DNA of 64,000 nt from JAICLK01 sp035478715 (GCA_035478715.1 DATIJK010000050.1:1-64000); one strand, 5' to 3'. Shown: positions 15,689-25,333, numbered from the stretch's first letter. The notes: generated by a model not told the origin, from the letters alone. Program-made: numbers and translations.

Positions 15689-17866
15689 GTGGTTGATGAT
15701 TTACTTGTCGGTTTGAATCCTGAGCAGCGGAGGGCGGTCGAAACAGTCGACGGACCACTGCTTATTCAAGCCGGCGCTGGTTCAGGTAAGACAAAAACTT
15801 TAACGCATCGCATCGCATATCTTATTGCGACAAAGCGTGCTACGCCATACAACATTCTGGCAGTGACATTTACAAACAAAGCAGCCCGAGAAATGCGTGA
15901 ACGCGTGGGCAGCCATTTGGGGCAAAGTGCCGATAATCGAAGTTTCATGCCATACATGGGTACATTCCATGGTATCTGCGTGCGGATTTTGCGGCAAGAC
16001 GGAGAACATGTCGGTATTCCCCGAACATTCGTGATTTTCGACGAATCGGACCGGCAAGCTGCTGTCAAACAGGCCAGTAAACAGCTTATGATCGACGAAA
16101 AATCATTTCCGCCTCGCGTTATCAGTGGGCTTATCAGCAGTGCTAAAAATGAAATGATATCACCGGAAGAATACGGCGGCTTCGGCGGCAGCCCGGCGCA
16201 AGATGTCGCGGCAAAAGTATATCCGGTATATGAGCGTATCCTGAAAGACGCATCGGCGCTTGATTTTGATGACCTGATAAATCGTACAGTCAGGATGCTC
16301 AAAACTAATAAACAGATAAGAGATAAATGGCAACAGCAGTTCAAATACATTATGATCGACGAGTATCAGGATACGAACGCCGCTCAGTATCAATTGGTCA
16401 AGTTACTGACAAATAGTAGTAAAAATATCGCAGTCGTCGGTGATGACTGGCAAAGCATCTATTCGTGGCGGGGAGCCGATTATCGCAATATTTTGAACTT
16501 TGAGCGTGATTACCCGGGCTGCGCGGTCATAAAATTAGAACAGAATTATCGCAGTACAAAGCATATATTGGACGCATCGCACGCCATCATCAGCAAGAAT
16601 CAGCAACGTTCGGATAAGAAACTCTGGACATCTGCGGGCGACGGCATGCCAGTGCAGATGGTGCAGGTGCACAATGAACGGTCAGAAGGAGAGGCAATCG
16701 TTCGCCGCGTACGGAACGGCGTGGATAGCGGCATGAGGAAATACCGCGATTATGCAGTGCTATACAGGACTAATGCGCAAAGCCGGTCAATTGAGGAAGT
16801 TCTGATGCAATACAGCATCCCTTACCGCATCGTCGGCGGAGTCCGATTTTACGACCGCAAAGAAATCAAGGATATTTTGGCGTACCTGCGCCTGATTTAC
16901 CAGCCGGAAGATCGGGTGAGTTTCGAACGCATCGTTAATGTTCCCACGCGCGGTGTCGGCGGCAAATCGCTGCAGAATTTCTTTGAATGGCAGGACTACA
17001 AAGAATTTACTTTGGAGCAGGCATTAACGGAAGCAGGTAACAGTGACGCGGTAACCGGTAAAGCTCGCAAATCGCTGAGTGAACTGGGCGATATGTTTAG
17101 TTCTTTGCGCGAAATCGCCGAAGAAACAACGGTCGCAGCATTGTTGGATTCATTATTGCGAAGGATTGACTATTACAAATATCTTGATGACGGCACACCG
17201 CAGGGTGAAGCCCGGCAGGAAAACGTCAAGGAACTTTTGAGCGCCGCGCAAGAATATCAGGATGTCGGTTTGTCCGGTTTTCTGGAGGAAGTTAGTCTGG
17301 TAAGCGACATCGACAGTGCGGATTTCAACGGCGACGCCGTAACATTGATGACGTTGCATGCCGCCAAAGGCCTGGAATTTCCGGCGGTTTTCATGACCGG
17401 TATGGAAGAAACGATCTTTCCGCATTCGCGTGCGTTGTACGATGCGAACGAAATGGAAGAAGAACGCCGATTATGTTATGTCGGCATGACCCGCGCACGC
17501 CAAGAACTATATATGATCTATGCGACCAGCCGGATGCTTTATGGCGGTGTGCAGCACAACCCGCCCTCGAGATTTTTGTCAGAAATCGACGCCGAATTCC
17601 AGCCTGAAAGCAGCTATGATCCGGGCAGTTATTTCAACAAGGGCGACGAACTCGACAGTTTCGACCAATTCGGCTCGCCATCAAATAAATCGATTTCAAA
17701 TGAACCGCGCTACATCCCCGAACTGAACGAAGGCGACACCGTTCGCCACAAACTATTCGGTACCGGCACGGTAGTAGAAATGGACGGCGACACAGCAACG
17801 ATCTATTTCAAAGGCAAAGGCGCGAAAAAATTAAACGTCAGCTTCGCACCAATAGAGAAGATTTAA
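15689..17866 (+). CDS. pcrA: UvrD/PcrA-type superfamily 1 DNA helicase
   Basis: About 725 residues from GTG 15689, which gives the usual short N-terminus before LLVGLNPEQRRAV; an alternative TTG lies at 15671. ATP-driven 3'-5' helicase for repair and replication restart. Motifs: Walker A AGAGSGKTKTL, VTFTNKAAREMRERV, DEYQDTN (motif II), VGDDWQSIYSWRGAD (III), LEQNYRST (IV), VTLMTLHAAKGLEF (V) and EERRLCYVGMTRA (VI). The C-terminus GDTVRHKLFGTGTVVEMDGD is the Tudor-like domain found in PcrA, ending FAPIEKI. Normal length, no defect seen. Confidence 0.95.
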   Translation: MVDDLLVGLNPEQRRAVETVDGPLLIQAGAGSGKTKTLTHRIAYLIATKRATPYNILAVTFTNKAAREMRERVGSHLGQSADNRSFMPYMGTFHGICVRILRQDGEHVGIPRTFVIFDESDRQAAVKQASKQLMIDEKSFPPRVISGLISSAKNEMISPEEYGGFGGSPAQDVAAKVYPVYERILKDASALDFDDLINRTVRMLKTNKQIRDKWQQQFKYIMIDEYQDTNAAQYQLVKLLTNSSKNIAVVGDDWQSIYSWRGADYRNILNFERDYPGCAVIKLEQNYRSTKHILDASHAIISKNQQRSDKKLWTSAGDGMPVQMVQVHNERSEGEAIVRRVRNGVDSGMRKYRDYAVLYRTNAQSRSIEEVLMQYSIPYRIVGGVRFYDRKEIKDILAYLRLIYQPEDRVSFERIVNVPTRGVGGKSLQNFFEWQDYKEFTLEQALTEAGNSDAVTGKARKSLSELGDMFSSLREIAEETTVAALLDSLLRRIDYYKYLDDGTPQGEARQENVKELLSAAQEYQDVGLSGFLEEVSLVSDIDSADFNGDAVTLMTLHAAKGLEFPAVFMTGMEETIFPHSRALYDANEMEEERRLCYVGMTRARQELYMIYATSRMLYGGVQHNPPSRFLSEIDAEFQPESSYDPGSYFNKGDELDSFDQFGSPSNKSISNEPRYIPELNEGDTVRHKLFGTGTVVEMDGDTATIYFKGKGAKKLNVSFAPIEKI

Positions 17867-17886
17867 TGTAATCTTGCGTGTGTTAG

Positions 17887-18423
17887 TCATGCAATTGGAT
17901 CAGTAAAGCCTGGATAAAGTTCGCTGGTCTTTTTGCAATATTCTTGTGGTATTTTAATGACAGTTTGACCTGGCTGAAGGTTGCCAGCAGGTATACCAGT
18001 TGGGTTTACGTCAGATAGCGCACCCTCGACGTCGCGCGGATCCCCCCGTCCGGCTAACTGCGTGGCAAATCCGAATTCAGTAAATCCAGTATCAGTGCCG
18101 CTAATCACCAAAGGTACGGTGAGTTCACAACCCGCAACTTCTTCTGGGCCTGAAAATGGTTTTTCAATAGCTATAAAGGCCGCGGTGCCAGCAAGTGCGA
18201 AAACAGAAATTAAACTTACCAATTGGCCGCGTCTGGTTAAACGCCAAGGGGAATAAGCTTCTACTACTCCATTTGCTCTTGGATTCCGCATTGATCTCGG
18301 TAATCGGCGGTGATCACCGGAATCAGTTACGCGCTCAACCACGCCAAATTGACCACCGTCAATTACTGGGTGCTGATCCTTGTTAGCTTCATTACCACCA
18401 CCACTTCTTGGCTGATGTCTCAT
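17887..18423 (-). CDS. Single-pass membrane protein with possible LysM-like C-terminus
   Basis: 178 residues from the ATG at 18423. A longer form would start inside the promoter and is rejected. Cytosolic polar N-terminus (RHQPRSGGGNEANK), one transmembrane helix near residue 70-90 (LVSLISVFALAGTAAFIAI), then an outer domain whose end (IPAGNLQPGQTVIKIPQEYC) resembles the end of a LysM peptidoglycan-binding repeat. That assignment is weak. Convergent with pcrA. Confidence 0.55.
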   Translation of the reverse strand: MRHQPRSGGGNEANKDQHPVIDGGQFGVVERVTDSGDHRRLPRSMRNPRANGVVEAYSPWRLTRRGQLVSLISVFALAGTAAFIAIEKPFSGPEEVAGCELTVPLVISGTDTGFTEFGFATQLAGRGDPRDVEGALSDVNPTGIPAGNLQPGQTVIKIPQEYCKKTSELYPGFTDPIA

Positions 18424-18430
18424 ACCATAA

Positions 18431-18459
18431 ATAGTATCATATAAACAGTAAATAGTCAA
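18431..18459 (-). promoter_or_regulatory. Sigma-70-type promoter, leaderless start
   Basis: On the minus strand TTGACT (18454-18459) is separated by 17 nt from TACTAT (18431-18436); the ATG at 18423 follows after 7 nt. Both boxes and spacing are close to consensus, so the start site should coincide with the start codon. Confidence 0.7.
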
Positions 18460-18557
18460 ATTGTTGATCAACACTCATTTTGTTACAATAGCAGTGACTT
18501 CTAAGGGGATTTTGGTCCCTATTATTCTTAATAAGATCCCGCTAGAATGTCAGCTCT

Positions 18558-19781
18558 ATGCATAGAAAACTTCGCCAGACTCAGAGACGTTTGATCGTAG
18601 CGCGGCGGCGGCACGTACGCAGGTTAAAGCTGTTCAGCAAGCATCCGGTCGGTCTGCCGGTTATTTTGTTTTTCGCGCTCGCGATAGTAACGACTGCAGT
18701 GATTTTAGTAATTAACAGCGGGCACAAAGTCGCGGCCAGGCATTCGCTGATCGTCTATGTGTCGCACGATCATGCGCAGCAGATCGTCCCGACCGACGAA
18801 CCTACAGTCGGTGCATTGTTAAAAAAATTGAATATAAAGATGAACCAGGGTGATGTGGTAGAGCCAAGCGCCGACACGCCGATTGACCAGGATGAATTCC
18901 GTGTCAATGTCTATCGGGCAGTACCTGTCGAAGTCGTTGATGGAATAACCAGGAAGTTTACGTATAGTGCTGCAACGACACCAAGAAGTATCGCTGATCA
19001 GGCTGGGGTGCAAGTTTATCCAGAAGACCTGCTGCAGACGTTACCGACAACTAACTTCTTGAAAGAGGACGCGATTGGCGAACGGGTTGTAATCGACCGG
19101 GCGGTGCCGGTCAATATGAACCTGTACGGTGCCCAGTTCGTGTTACGTACGCATGCGAAAACGGTTGGCGAGTTGATGAAAGATCGCAATATCGTGTTAT
19201 CGCAGGGCGATGTAGTAAAGCCGGCAGCCGAGACCCCGATCACTCCAAACCAGCAAATATTTATTTTCCGTAAAGGCACAAAATTGATCACTGCAACTGA
19301 AGTGATCCCGATGCCGGTCAAAACGATCACCGATCCGAATCTGTCAATCAATACCAGTGCCATCCGTCAGGCAGGTAGCCCGGGCAAGCAAGTTGTTACG
19401 TATGAGTTAGAGCTACGAAACGGAAAAGTAGCCAGTAAGAAAGTAATACAAAAGGTCATCGTGGTGCAGCCGGTTATAGAAATAAAGGTTGTGGGAAGTG
19501 CGCCGCTGAGTCTGAGCCTGCAGCAATGGCTGTCGAAATTGCGCGGTTGCGAATCAGGCGGCAACTATCAGACGAACACCGGCAATGGTTATTACGGAGC
19601 ATACCAATTCAGCCTGGGAACATGGCAATCGCTCGGTTATAGCGGATTGCCTTCGAACGCGGCACCAAGTGTCCAGGACCAGGCGATTATCCGAAACACC
19701 CTACGTTCAAGCGGCGGCTTGGCATCACAAAACCCCGGCTGCTACAGTAGCACGGGCATAAGCGCCTTCCCCCCGCAATAG
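18558..19781 (+). CDS. Resuscitation-promoting-factor-like protein (DUF348, G5, transglycosylase domain)
   Basis: 407 residues. Basic N-terminus, transmembrane/signal helix (about 33-52), three DUF348-like ubiquitin-fold repeats (about 60-245; each contains phrases such as PTVGALLKKLNI or KTVGELMKDRNI), a G5 domain (about 250-312, TITDPNLSINTSAIRQAG, GKQVVTYELELRNGK) and a C-terminal lysozyme-like Rpf domain (about 325-400) with LRGCESGGNYQTNTGNGYYG and the catalytic Glu in CESG. This is the RpfB/YabE architecture; such proteins cleave peptidoglycan glycan strands. Probably for the cell's own wall growth, though action on a host wall is possible. Confidence 0.9.
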   Translation: MHRKLRQTQRRLIVARRRHVRRLKLFSKHPVGLPVILFFALAIVTTAVILVINSGHKVAARHSLIVYVSHDHAQQIVPTDEPTVGALLKKLNIKMNQGDVVEPSADTPIDQDEFRVNVYRAVPVEVVDGITRKFTYSAATTPRSIADQAGVQVYPEDLLQTLPTTNFLKEDAIGERVVIDRAVPVNMNLYGAQFVLRTHAKTVGELMKDRNIVLSQGDVVKPAAETPITPNQQIFIFRKGTKLITATEVIPMPVKTITDPNLSINTSAIRQAGSPGKQVVTYELELRNGKVASKKVIQKVIVVQPVIEIKVVGSAPLSLSLQQWLSKLRGCESGGNYQTNTGNGYYGAYQFSLGTWQSLGYSGLPSNAAPSVQDQAIIRNTLRSSGGLASQNPGCYSSTGISAFPPQ

Positions 19782-19784
19782 GTA

Positions 19785-21392
19785 CTAAGACGTCCAGTCG
19801 CTAGTATAAAAATCCAAACTCTGCATAGCTTCCTGAACTGGTCGGTAGTTAGGAAGTAAATATGCCAGTTTTGACAGATAGGGTCTATATTGGTATCTGT
19901 CGGGAGAGGATGCAATCCATTGCGGCAAAGAAAGCAAAATATCTAATGGAAATCGCGTTCGATGCAGCTTTTCAATTTCCAGTTGCCTGCTAGTATTTTC
20001 CTGTCTATTCGCAACGTAGTGTTGTAGTAGAAGCCATTTTGCAATCGCTTCAGGCTGGGCTTCATCCCCACCGATATCATCAAGCGTAATTCGGCTTACT
20101 CGAACAGTTCGTTCGAGAATTGCGGCAGCAACAAATGAAGCGACTAAACCGTTGGGTATTGATATTCGGTCGACGTAATTGCCAGCTTTAACTTGTGAAT
20201 TACTGCGGATTCGTTTAATCCAGTTATCGAGTATTGTTTGCACTGCTCCAAATTTAGAATTTGCGTCTTCTTTATCGGTTATTGAGAGTAATCCTCCAAC
20301 ATTACCTGCATTAATTTCAAAGAGCCTGCACCGTTCGTCATTATCTACGACCATATCAGCGCTTCTATACCCAGGTGGGAGCTTTCTGCTTATTAATTCT
20401 GCAGCCTGGAAGATTTCCCCAATAATTCTTATTGCCTGACTGGAGTCTTCAAAGTATTCCGGTAATTCATCAATGCCGATGACCTTGGATTCGCCAGCAT
20501 GATTTATGGTATCGCCCTTCTTAAATGCTTGTATATACATGCCAACCACGGAGCCGTTATCTAGTAAAGTTTTTACGAACCATTCAAGTTCTTCACCGGT
20601 GGCTGGATCGATCAGGGGCATAGATTCCACGTATTCTTCGATAATCGGTTCATATCCGTGCTCTTTAAGAAAATTGAAATAATCAAACGCTCGTTCGGCG
20701 TCGCTGAACGAATGAAATTTGTTGACGCCAATACCAAAATATCGGTTCGAGGGTTTAATAACATAGGCTGCGTTTTCATTTTCTAACCACAATTCCTCTA
20801 GGCTAAAGCGTCGAGGCAGTAGACGTTTAAATTCGTCCATGTGTTCTATGGATTTGTCTTGGTTGGATTGCCTGCTCATCATTGGTGGGATGTCATATGC
20901 ATCGCAAAAATTAAAAAGTATCTTGTCACTAGTCTGCAGACTATTAATTCGAATTGGTGTTGGGAAAACACCCGCCATAAATCTGCCCTCACGAGTTACA
21001 ATAACGCCTTCTGTTGCTAGTAAATCAGCCGACCCGTCTTCTCTAGTGGCGAAATGGCCGAATTGTGTTGCCGAAGAAACGTATAGGATATTAGCCTTTT
21101 TGTCTCCGCTATTAGCTGCCAATGCAAATAGCGAGGTACCGCTAATTGACTCAGTGTCAAAAGCTATAGTCGGCAAGTCAGGATCGTAAGATTCTTTAAA
21201 TTTATCAGCAGACATTAACTGCGTGAACTCATATTGATTATAATGTCGAAGTACGAAGGCTAGTTCGGCGGATAAACGGTATGCGTTACGCTCGTTTATG
21301 TTTCCCCGTGCAGCTTCGTCATTTAGCGCAAGGTTAAAAATCGCTGACGCAGGTAAGGGAAAAAGCAATTCAGGGTTCAATGTTTCTAGCAT
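19785..21392 (-). CDS. ATP-grasp domain protein of unknown substrate
   Basis: 535 residues. The centre shows ATP-grasp features: AYVIKPSNRYFGIGVNKF (nucleotide-binding loop), PIIEEYVESMPLIDPATGEE, SADMVVDNDERCRLFEINAG with Glu/Asn metal ligands, and NVGGL. The N-terminal 200 residues contain a possible domain of their own (LPTIAFDTESISGTSLFALA). ATP-grasp enzymes ligate a carboxylate to an amine or thiol through acyl phosphate; no partner gene indicates the substrate. Convergent with the Rpf gene (3 bp between stops). A second ATP-grasp gene is at 54720-55526. Confidence 0.75.
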   Translation of the reverse strand: MLETLNPELLFPLPASAIFNLALNDEAARGNINERNAYRLSAELAFVLRHYNQYEFTQLMSADKFKESYDPDLPTIAFDTESISGTSLFALAANSGDKKANILYVSSATQFGHFATREDGSADLLATEGVIVTREGRFMAGVFPTPIRINSLQTSDKILFNFCDAYDIPPMMSRQSNQDKSIEHMDEFKRLLPRRFSLEELWLENENAAYVIKPSNRYFGIGVNKFHSFSDAERAFDYFNFLKEHGYEPIIEEYVESMPLIDPATGEELEWFVKTLLDNGSVVGMYIQAFKKGDTINHAGESKVIGIDELPEYFEDSSQAIRIIGEIFQAAELISRKLPPGYRSADMVVDNDERCRLFEINAGNVGGLLSITDKEDANSKFGAVQTILDNWIKRIRSNSQVKAGNYVDRISIPNGLVASFVAAAILERTVRVSRITLDDIGGDEAQPEAIAKWLLLQHYVANRQENTSRQLEIEKLHRTRFPLDILLSLPQWIASSPDRYQYRPYLSKLAYLLPNYRPVQEAMQSLDFYTSDWTS

Positions 21393-21495
21393 TAGATTCG
21401 GCTAAAATTGAAATAATAAAAGAAAAACGTAAATTTGCCCATTTTGCAAAATTATATAGCATTATTAATCGATATCACAAATAGTCAATAAAAAT

Positions 21496-21504
21496 TGTTA
21501 CAAT
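21496..21504 (+). promoter_or_regulatory. Extended -10 of rsmA, leaderless
   Basis: TGT + TACAAT (21499-21504) ends 7 nt before the ATG at 21512. Confidence 0.55.
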
Positions 21505-21511
21505 TATCAGT

Positions 21512-22303
21512 ATGAACAACGGCGACCGACCGAAAAAGAGTTTAGGGCAGCATTGGTTGCGCGATGATGCCGCTTTAAATGCAATGTGTGATGCTGCTGA
21601 TGTATCAAGTAAGGATACGGTTCTTGAAATCGGGCCGGGGCTGGGGACTTTGACGGAAAAGCTTGCTGAGCGGGCAAAGCGGGTTGTGGCTGTTGAATTC
21701 GATAGGAATTTGGCTCACGAACTGAGTCAAAAATATACGTCGCACAATATTGAAATCGTTGAGCAGGACATATTGAAATTCGATCTGACAAATTTGCCGC
21801 CTGATTATAAAGTCGTATCGAATATCCCATATTATCTGACCAGCAATCTCATTCGAGTTTTGTCAGAGACTGCCAACCCGCCTACAATAGTTGCGTTGCT
21901 AGTCCAAATAGAAGTCGCCGAACGCGTGGTAGCTGATCCGGGTGACATGTCGATATTAAGCGTGACGGCGCAATATTATTGGGACGCGTCACTTGGGCGA
22001 ATCGTAAAGGCGGAATTGTTTGAACCGCCCCCAAAGGTTGATTCGCAAATTTTGATTTTGAAATGGCGGCAAAAATCACGGTTCGAAAATGCGGACTCAA
22101 AAGAATTTTTCAGAATAGTTAAAGCTGGTTTTTCGCAGCGTCGAAAAACTTTGCACAATTCAATAAGCGCCGGATTGCAATTGAACAAGTCTGATGTTGA
22201 CGCATATTTGATGGAAGCAAAAATCGAGCCTGCCACACGTGCGCAAAGCTTATCACTCGAACAGTGGCATGACCTGTATAGAACTATTACAGAGTCCAGA
22301 TAG
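21512..22303 (+). CDS. rsmA: 16S rRNA dimethyladenosine transferase
   Basis: 263 residues, RsmA/KsgA. Dimethylates two adjacent adenosines in the 3' helix of 16S rRNA with SAM. Motifs: KKSLGQHWLRD, LEIGPGLGTLTEKL (SAM loop), VVAVEFDRNL, EQDILKFDL, and NIPYYLTS, a variant of the catalytic NLPY. The C-terminus FSQRRKTLHNSIS and the helical domain are normal. Length typical. Start fixed by the -10 box 7 nt upstream. Confidence 0.95.
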   Translation: MNNGDRPKKSLGQHWLRDDAALNAMCDAADVSSKDTVLEIGPGLGTLTEKLAERAKRVVAVEFDRNLAHELSQKYTSHNIEIVEQDILKFDLTNLPPDYKVVSNIPYYLTSNLIRVLSETANPPTIVALLVQIEVAERVVADPGDMSILSVTAQYYWDASLGRIVKAELFEPPPKVDSQILILKWRQKSRFENADSKEFFRIVKAGFSQRRKTLHNSISAGLQLNKSDVDAYLMEAKIEPATRAQSLSLEQWHDLYRTITESR

Positions 22304-22387
22304 CAAATACGCCAGACACTTGCCTGGTTCGACATAACCGGCATACACTTAGTATGTATTTTTTGTTAAAGGTGCGGTTTCAGGAAA

Positions 22388-23686
22388 ATGTCTGCAAAAA
22401 AACAAACTACAAGATTTAAGTTACAGCCGAAGCTGCCAATTGTAATTGCTGCATTTTTGTTCGCATTTGTAGGTTTTCACTTTTTCATCTCCAGCCAGGC
22501 GGCGACATTCACATCTTCAAAAGAAGTTGAAAATGGGACTATTAGCGGTTCGGCGGTTGTTAAAAATTATGCAAATGCTAGTGGCGGGCAAGGTGTTAAA
22601 TTCGGCGGCGTGCCGTTAGCTATTAGCATAGCCGGTAATCATTTCGTCAATCAGTATGGGCAAACGGTCAGGCTTATCGGGGTCAATCAATTCGGTAAGT
22701 GCGCCGACGGTACAGTGCTGCACGGTGATACGGACCAGGCCGCGGTTGATAATCTTTTGAAATACCACATCAACACGGTCAGGCTGATAATGAACGAAGA
22801 TTGCTGGCTAGGTATCAACGGATTGCCCGGAGGGGGTTTAACTTCAGCCCAACTGAAAAGCAAGATCAGTGCGTATATCGACTTGCTAAACAAAAACGGT
22901 ATTTTTGTAGTTTTCGATTTGCACACTAATGCACCTAACGGCAATTGCCCGGATACCGGCGGTATCTGTGTTTCAAACGGGCAGCAGGTGATGGCCGATG
23001 CAGACCACGCGCTCGATTACTGGACTTCCGTGGCGAATAATTTCAAGGATAACCCGGCGGTAATATTCGAGGCGTATAACGAACCGCACCCGTCTACGGA
23101 CGATACGAAAGCGACAGACCCGTGGAAGTGCTGGCGCGACGGTTGTACGGCGACCGTTTACAATTACACATACGATGGCCCAAAGATAAACTTTGATTGG
23201 CAGACCGTCGGTATGCAGCAGATCGTCAACACGATTCGCAATACCGGTGCGCACAATGTGATTTCGTTGGGCGGACTCTCGTTTTCTAATAACCTGAATC
23301 ATTTCCTGGATAATGACGCGAACGGCAAGCCGTATTTGCCGAATGATCCGGACAATCAGATATCGGCCTCATTTCATAACTACAAAGGCTGGGGTTGCGG
23401 CGACACATCGTGTTGGGATAATAATATCGCGCCTGTTGCTAACAAGATGCCGGTCATTACAACTGAATTCGGTCAACATGATTGCAGCCACGATTTTCTG
23501 GACACCTGGTTCCCGTGGGCAGACAAGCACGGTATTTCATATACCGCCTGGGTATGGGTTGCCGGTACTTGCGATCCGAATGTCAACGGCGGTTTCTCTG
23601 GCAGTTGGGGTTTACTGAAAGCTGACGGCACCACACCAAATTCCTACGGGATAAATATCACAAACCACTACAAGCAGGTAAATTGA
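22388..23686 (+). CDS. Exported glycoside hydrolase family 5-like enzyme with EAExG-type module
   Basis: 432 residues, ATG after CAGGAAA. Hydrophobic helix (about 16-35), SSQAATF and a short module (VENGT...GVKFGG, about 39-75), then a TIM-barrel cellulase-like domain. INTVRLIMNEDCW is the strand with the conserved Arg; FEAYNEPHP gives the acid/base Glu232 and VITTEFGQHDC the nucleophile Glu360; SFHNYKGWGC provides the His before strand 6. GH5 enzymes cleave beta-1,4-glucans or mannans. No dockerin is present, so it would be membrane-tethered or released alone. Confidence 0.87.
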   Translation: MSAKKQTTRFKLQPKLPIVIAAFLFAFVGFHFFISSQAATFTSSKEVENGTISGSAVVKNYANASGGQGVKFGGVPLAISIAGNHFVNQYGQTVRLIGVNQFGKCADGTVLHGDTDQAAVDNLLKYHINTVRLIMNEDCWLGINGLPGGGLTSAQLKSKISAYIDLLNKNGIFVVFDLHTNAPNGNCPDTGGICVSNGQQVMADADHALDYWTSVANNFKDNPAVIFEAYNEPHPSTDDTKATDPWKCWRDGCTATVYNYTYDGPKINFDWQTVGMQQIVNTIRNTGAHNVISLGGLSFSNNLNHFLDNDANGKPYLPNDPDNQISASFHNYKGWGCGDTSCWDNNIAPVANKMPVITTEFGQHDCSHDFLDTWFPWADKHGISYTAWVWVAGTCDPNVNGGFSGSWGLLKADGTTPNSYGINITNHYKQVN

Positions 23687-23740
23687 ACCGGCACATATTG
23701 CTTGACTTGTTAAGCGTAAGCGGACTACACTGAAATCAGG

Positions 23741-24202
23741 ATGGAATCAGCGAACGACCTCGGATACTTATTCCAGCATGTCGCTTCAATACTCGCAAAG
23801 CGGTCGGACCAGGAATTGCAAGAAGTACTCGGTATCGGTTATTCGCAGCTCAAACTCTTGTTAGCGCTTCAGGACAAGCCATATTTAAAACAGCGCGATA
23901 TCGCATCGGACTTAGGGCAGACCGAGGCTAGTATCAGCCGCCAGGTAAAATTAATGATCGATCAGGGTATCCTGCAGGTAACTATTAACCCTAAAAACCG
24001 CCGCGAGCATCTCACGCAAGTCACGCCCAAGGGTGATAGAATTACCGCGGCCGCGCTAGAAACGTTGAAAAAATACCACGAGCCAATCTTTGCAACATTA
24101 GGAAGCAAGCAACGGAGCCAACTACAAGAAATCTTCCAAGACTTGCATGTCCAAGTCTGCAGCCAGGACCACGAACCGAAAGCCGAACCAGAAGTCGCCT
24201 AA
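23741..24202 (+). CDS. MarR family transcriptional regulator
   Basis: 153 residues. Winged helix of MarR type: LLLALQDKPYLKQRDIASDL, then QTEASISRQVKLMIDQG as recognition helix and wing NPKNRREHLTQVTPKG. Usually a homodimeric repressor answering to phenolic or antibiotic-like ligands. Upstream TTGACT (about 23703) and TACACT lie 18 nt apart, with the ATG 9 nt after. The target gene is not obvious; the GH5 gene is upstream on the same strand. Confidence 0.85.
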   Translation: MESANDLGYLFQHVASILAKRSDQELQEVLGIGYSQLKLLLALQDKPYLKQRDIASDLGQTEASISRQVKLMIDQGILQVTINPKNRREHLTQVTPKGDRITAAALETLKKYHEPIFATLGSKQRSQLQEIFQDLHVQVCSQDHEPKAEPEVA

Positions 24203-24204
24203 TT

Positions 24205-24705
24205 TTATTTCATTTCAGGAAGTGGGCTGATTCGCCAAATTCCCATCAATTTTTCTGGGCCTTCTAACCTAGTCAATGCGTTTACTGGGCAGGCTTCACC
24301 TTGATTGGTTCTTACGTAGCAGTCTGGTGATGGCATGATCACGTCTTCAGTAATATCTTCAGGTAATTGTCCTTGCCTGAACACGCATTCCAATTGAGCT
24401 TGGCCAACGTCGCCACCGACAAAAAATGCGTGGGTTAATTCACCGTAACCACTAGTAGATGATCTTACTTGTAGGCCGGTGTGGTGATTATACAATTGTG
24501 CATATGTTGCTGCATGAAAAGCAGTTTGAAGCACGCTTACAAGTATCGGCCGCACCACAATCCGCTCAGATCGCAACCTAACATGGGCTCCCAGCACGGC
24601 AAATCCAATAGATTCTGAAATATTTTTAGTACGTATTACATCTCTGCCCAGTCGAAAAGGAGCGGCTAATAAGAACGGATCTTGGGTAGCTTCGAACAAA
24701 CTCAT
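24205..24705 (-). CDS. Hypothetical protein
   Basis: 166 residues, convergent with the MarR gene (2 bp between stops). Mixed alpha/beta composition, no signal peptide or membrane helix, three cysteines scattered (ECVFRQGQ, DCYVRTNQGEACPVN). I recognise no family. Codon use looks like its neighbours and the frame is intact, so a real gene is likely. Confidence 0.5.
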   Translation of the reverse strand: MSLFEATQDPFLLAAPFRLGRDVIRTKNISESIGFAVLGAHVRLRSERIVVRPILVSVLQTAFHAATYAQLYNHHTGLQVRSSTSGYGELTHAFFVGGDVGQAQLECVFRQGQLPEDITEDVIMPSPDCYVRTNQGEACPVNALTRLEGPEKLMGIWRISPLPEMK

Positions 24706-24730
24706 AGTTTGCTAAATATATCATGTGCGG

Positions 24731-24759
24731 TTCAAATTTTATAACGAATATGGTATAAT
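24731..24759 (+). promoter_or_regulatory. Promoter of the tmRNA gene
   Basis: TTCAAA (24731-24736), 17-nt spacer, TATAAT (24754-24759) preceded by TGG. Transcription should start near 24766, giving a leader of about 32 nt that contains the hairpin GCAAACC-GTTA-GGTTTGC (24769-24786) before the mature 5' end. Confidence 0.6.
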
Positions 24760-24797
24760 ACTGCTTATGCAAACCGTTAGGTTTGCGAAATATACGC

Positions 24798-25192
24798 GGG
24801 GCTGAATTTTAAGCTCGACGTTGGACTTTATCGGTTAGATCAGCAGGTCGCTTGTCAGCGTCATAGGCAAAACTTAGTTAGATGCAAAATCTACTATTAG
24901 CGATGCAGTGAACAAAGTTTTCGGTCAACGTCAACTTGCTAACGAATTCGCGCTCGCTGCCTAATATAGTCAGCAACGCTACCAGTGACATCAGATAATT
25001 GAATAGCGTTTCATATCATCTGGTTGCGCAGATTTCAGGTCCCATGAGATCTGTAAAGACTTCGGGAATATAGGGATCAACTTTTTGTCCGCTTTGATGC
25101 GGGTCCCAGAACAATTCCAAACGGACTAAACCTGTAGAAGACTAACCAAGATAAACCGGCGGACGTGGGGGCAGTACCCACCAGCTCCACCA
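24798..25192 (+). ncRNA. ssrA: Transfer-messenger RNA
   Basis: The 5' end GGGGCTG (24798-24804) pairs with CAGCTCC (25182-25188), followed by A and encoded CCA. GCTCGACG near the start matches the tmRNA D-arm region. The tag frame ends GCT AAC GAA TTC GCG CTC GCT GCC TAA, giving ANEFALAA, ending around 24963; upstream codons extend it at least to KVFGQRQL, and the resume codon is uncertain. The 3' T-arm has stem GTGGG/CCCAC but the loop reads GGCAGTA rather than TTCRANN. Rescues stalled ribosomes with SmpB, which is not encoded here. Confidence 0.93.
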
Positions 25193-25194
25193 TA

Positions 25195-25225
25195 AAGGAC
25201 TTATCCCAGCTGGATGAGTCTTTTT
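25195..25225 (+). terminator. Rho-independent terminator of tmRNA
   Basis: GGACTTATCC and GGATGAGTCT form a stem around a 5-nt loop, followed by TTTTT. Confidence 0.75.
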
Positions 25226-25324
25226 AGTTGGATTTATTTTCAGCGTTTTTAAGTCGCAGAATTAGGTACCCCGAAATCAAGTTAGTATAAAAGACGAAAT
25301 GAAATAGACAAAAATACGAAAAAA

Positions 25325-25333
25325 TGATACAAA
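25325..25333 (+). promoter_or_regulatory. Extended -10 of the 25341 gene, leaderless
   Basis: TGA + TACAAA (25328-25333) ends 7 nt before the ATG at 25341. Confidence 0.4.
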
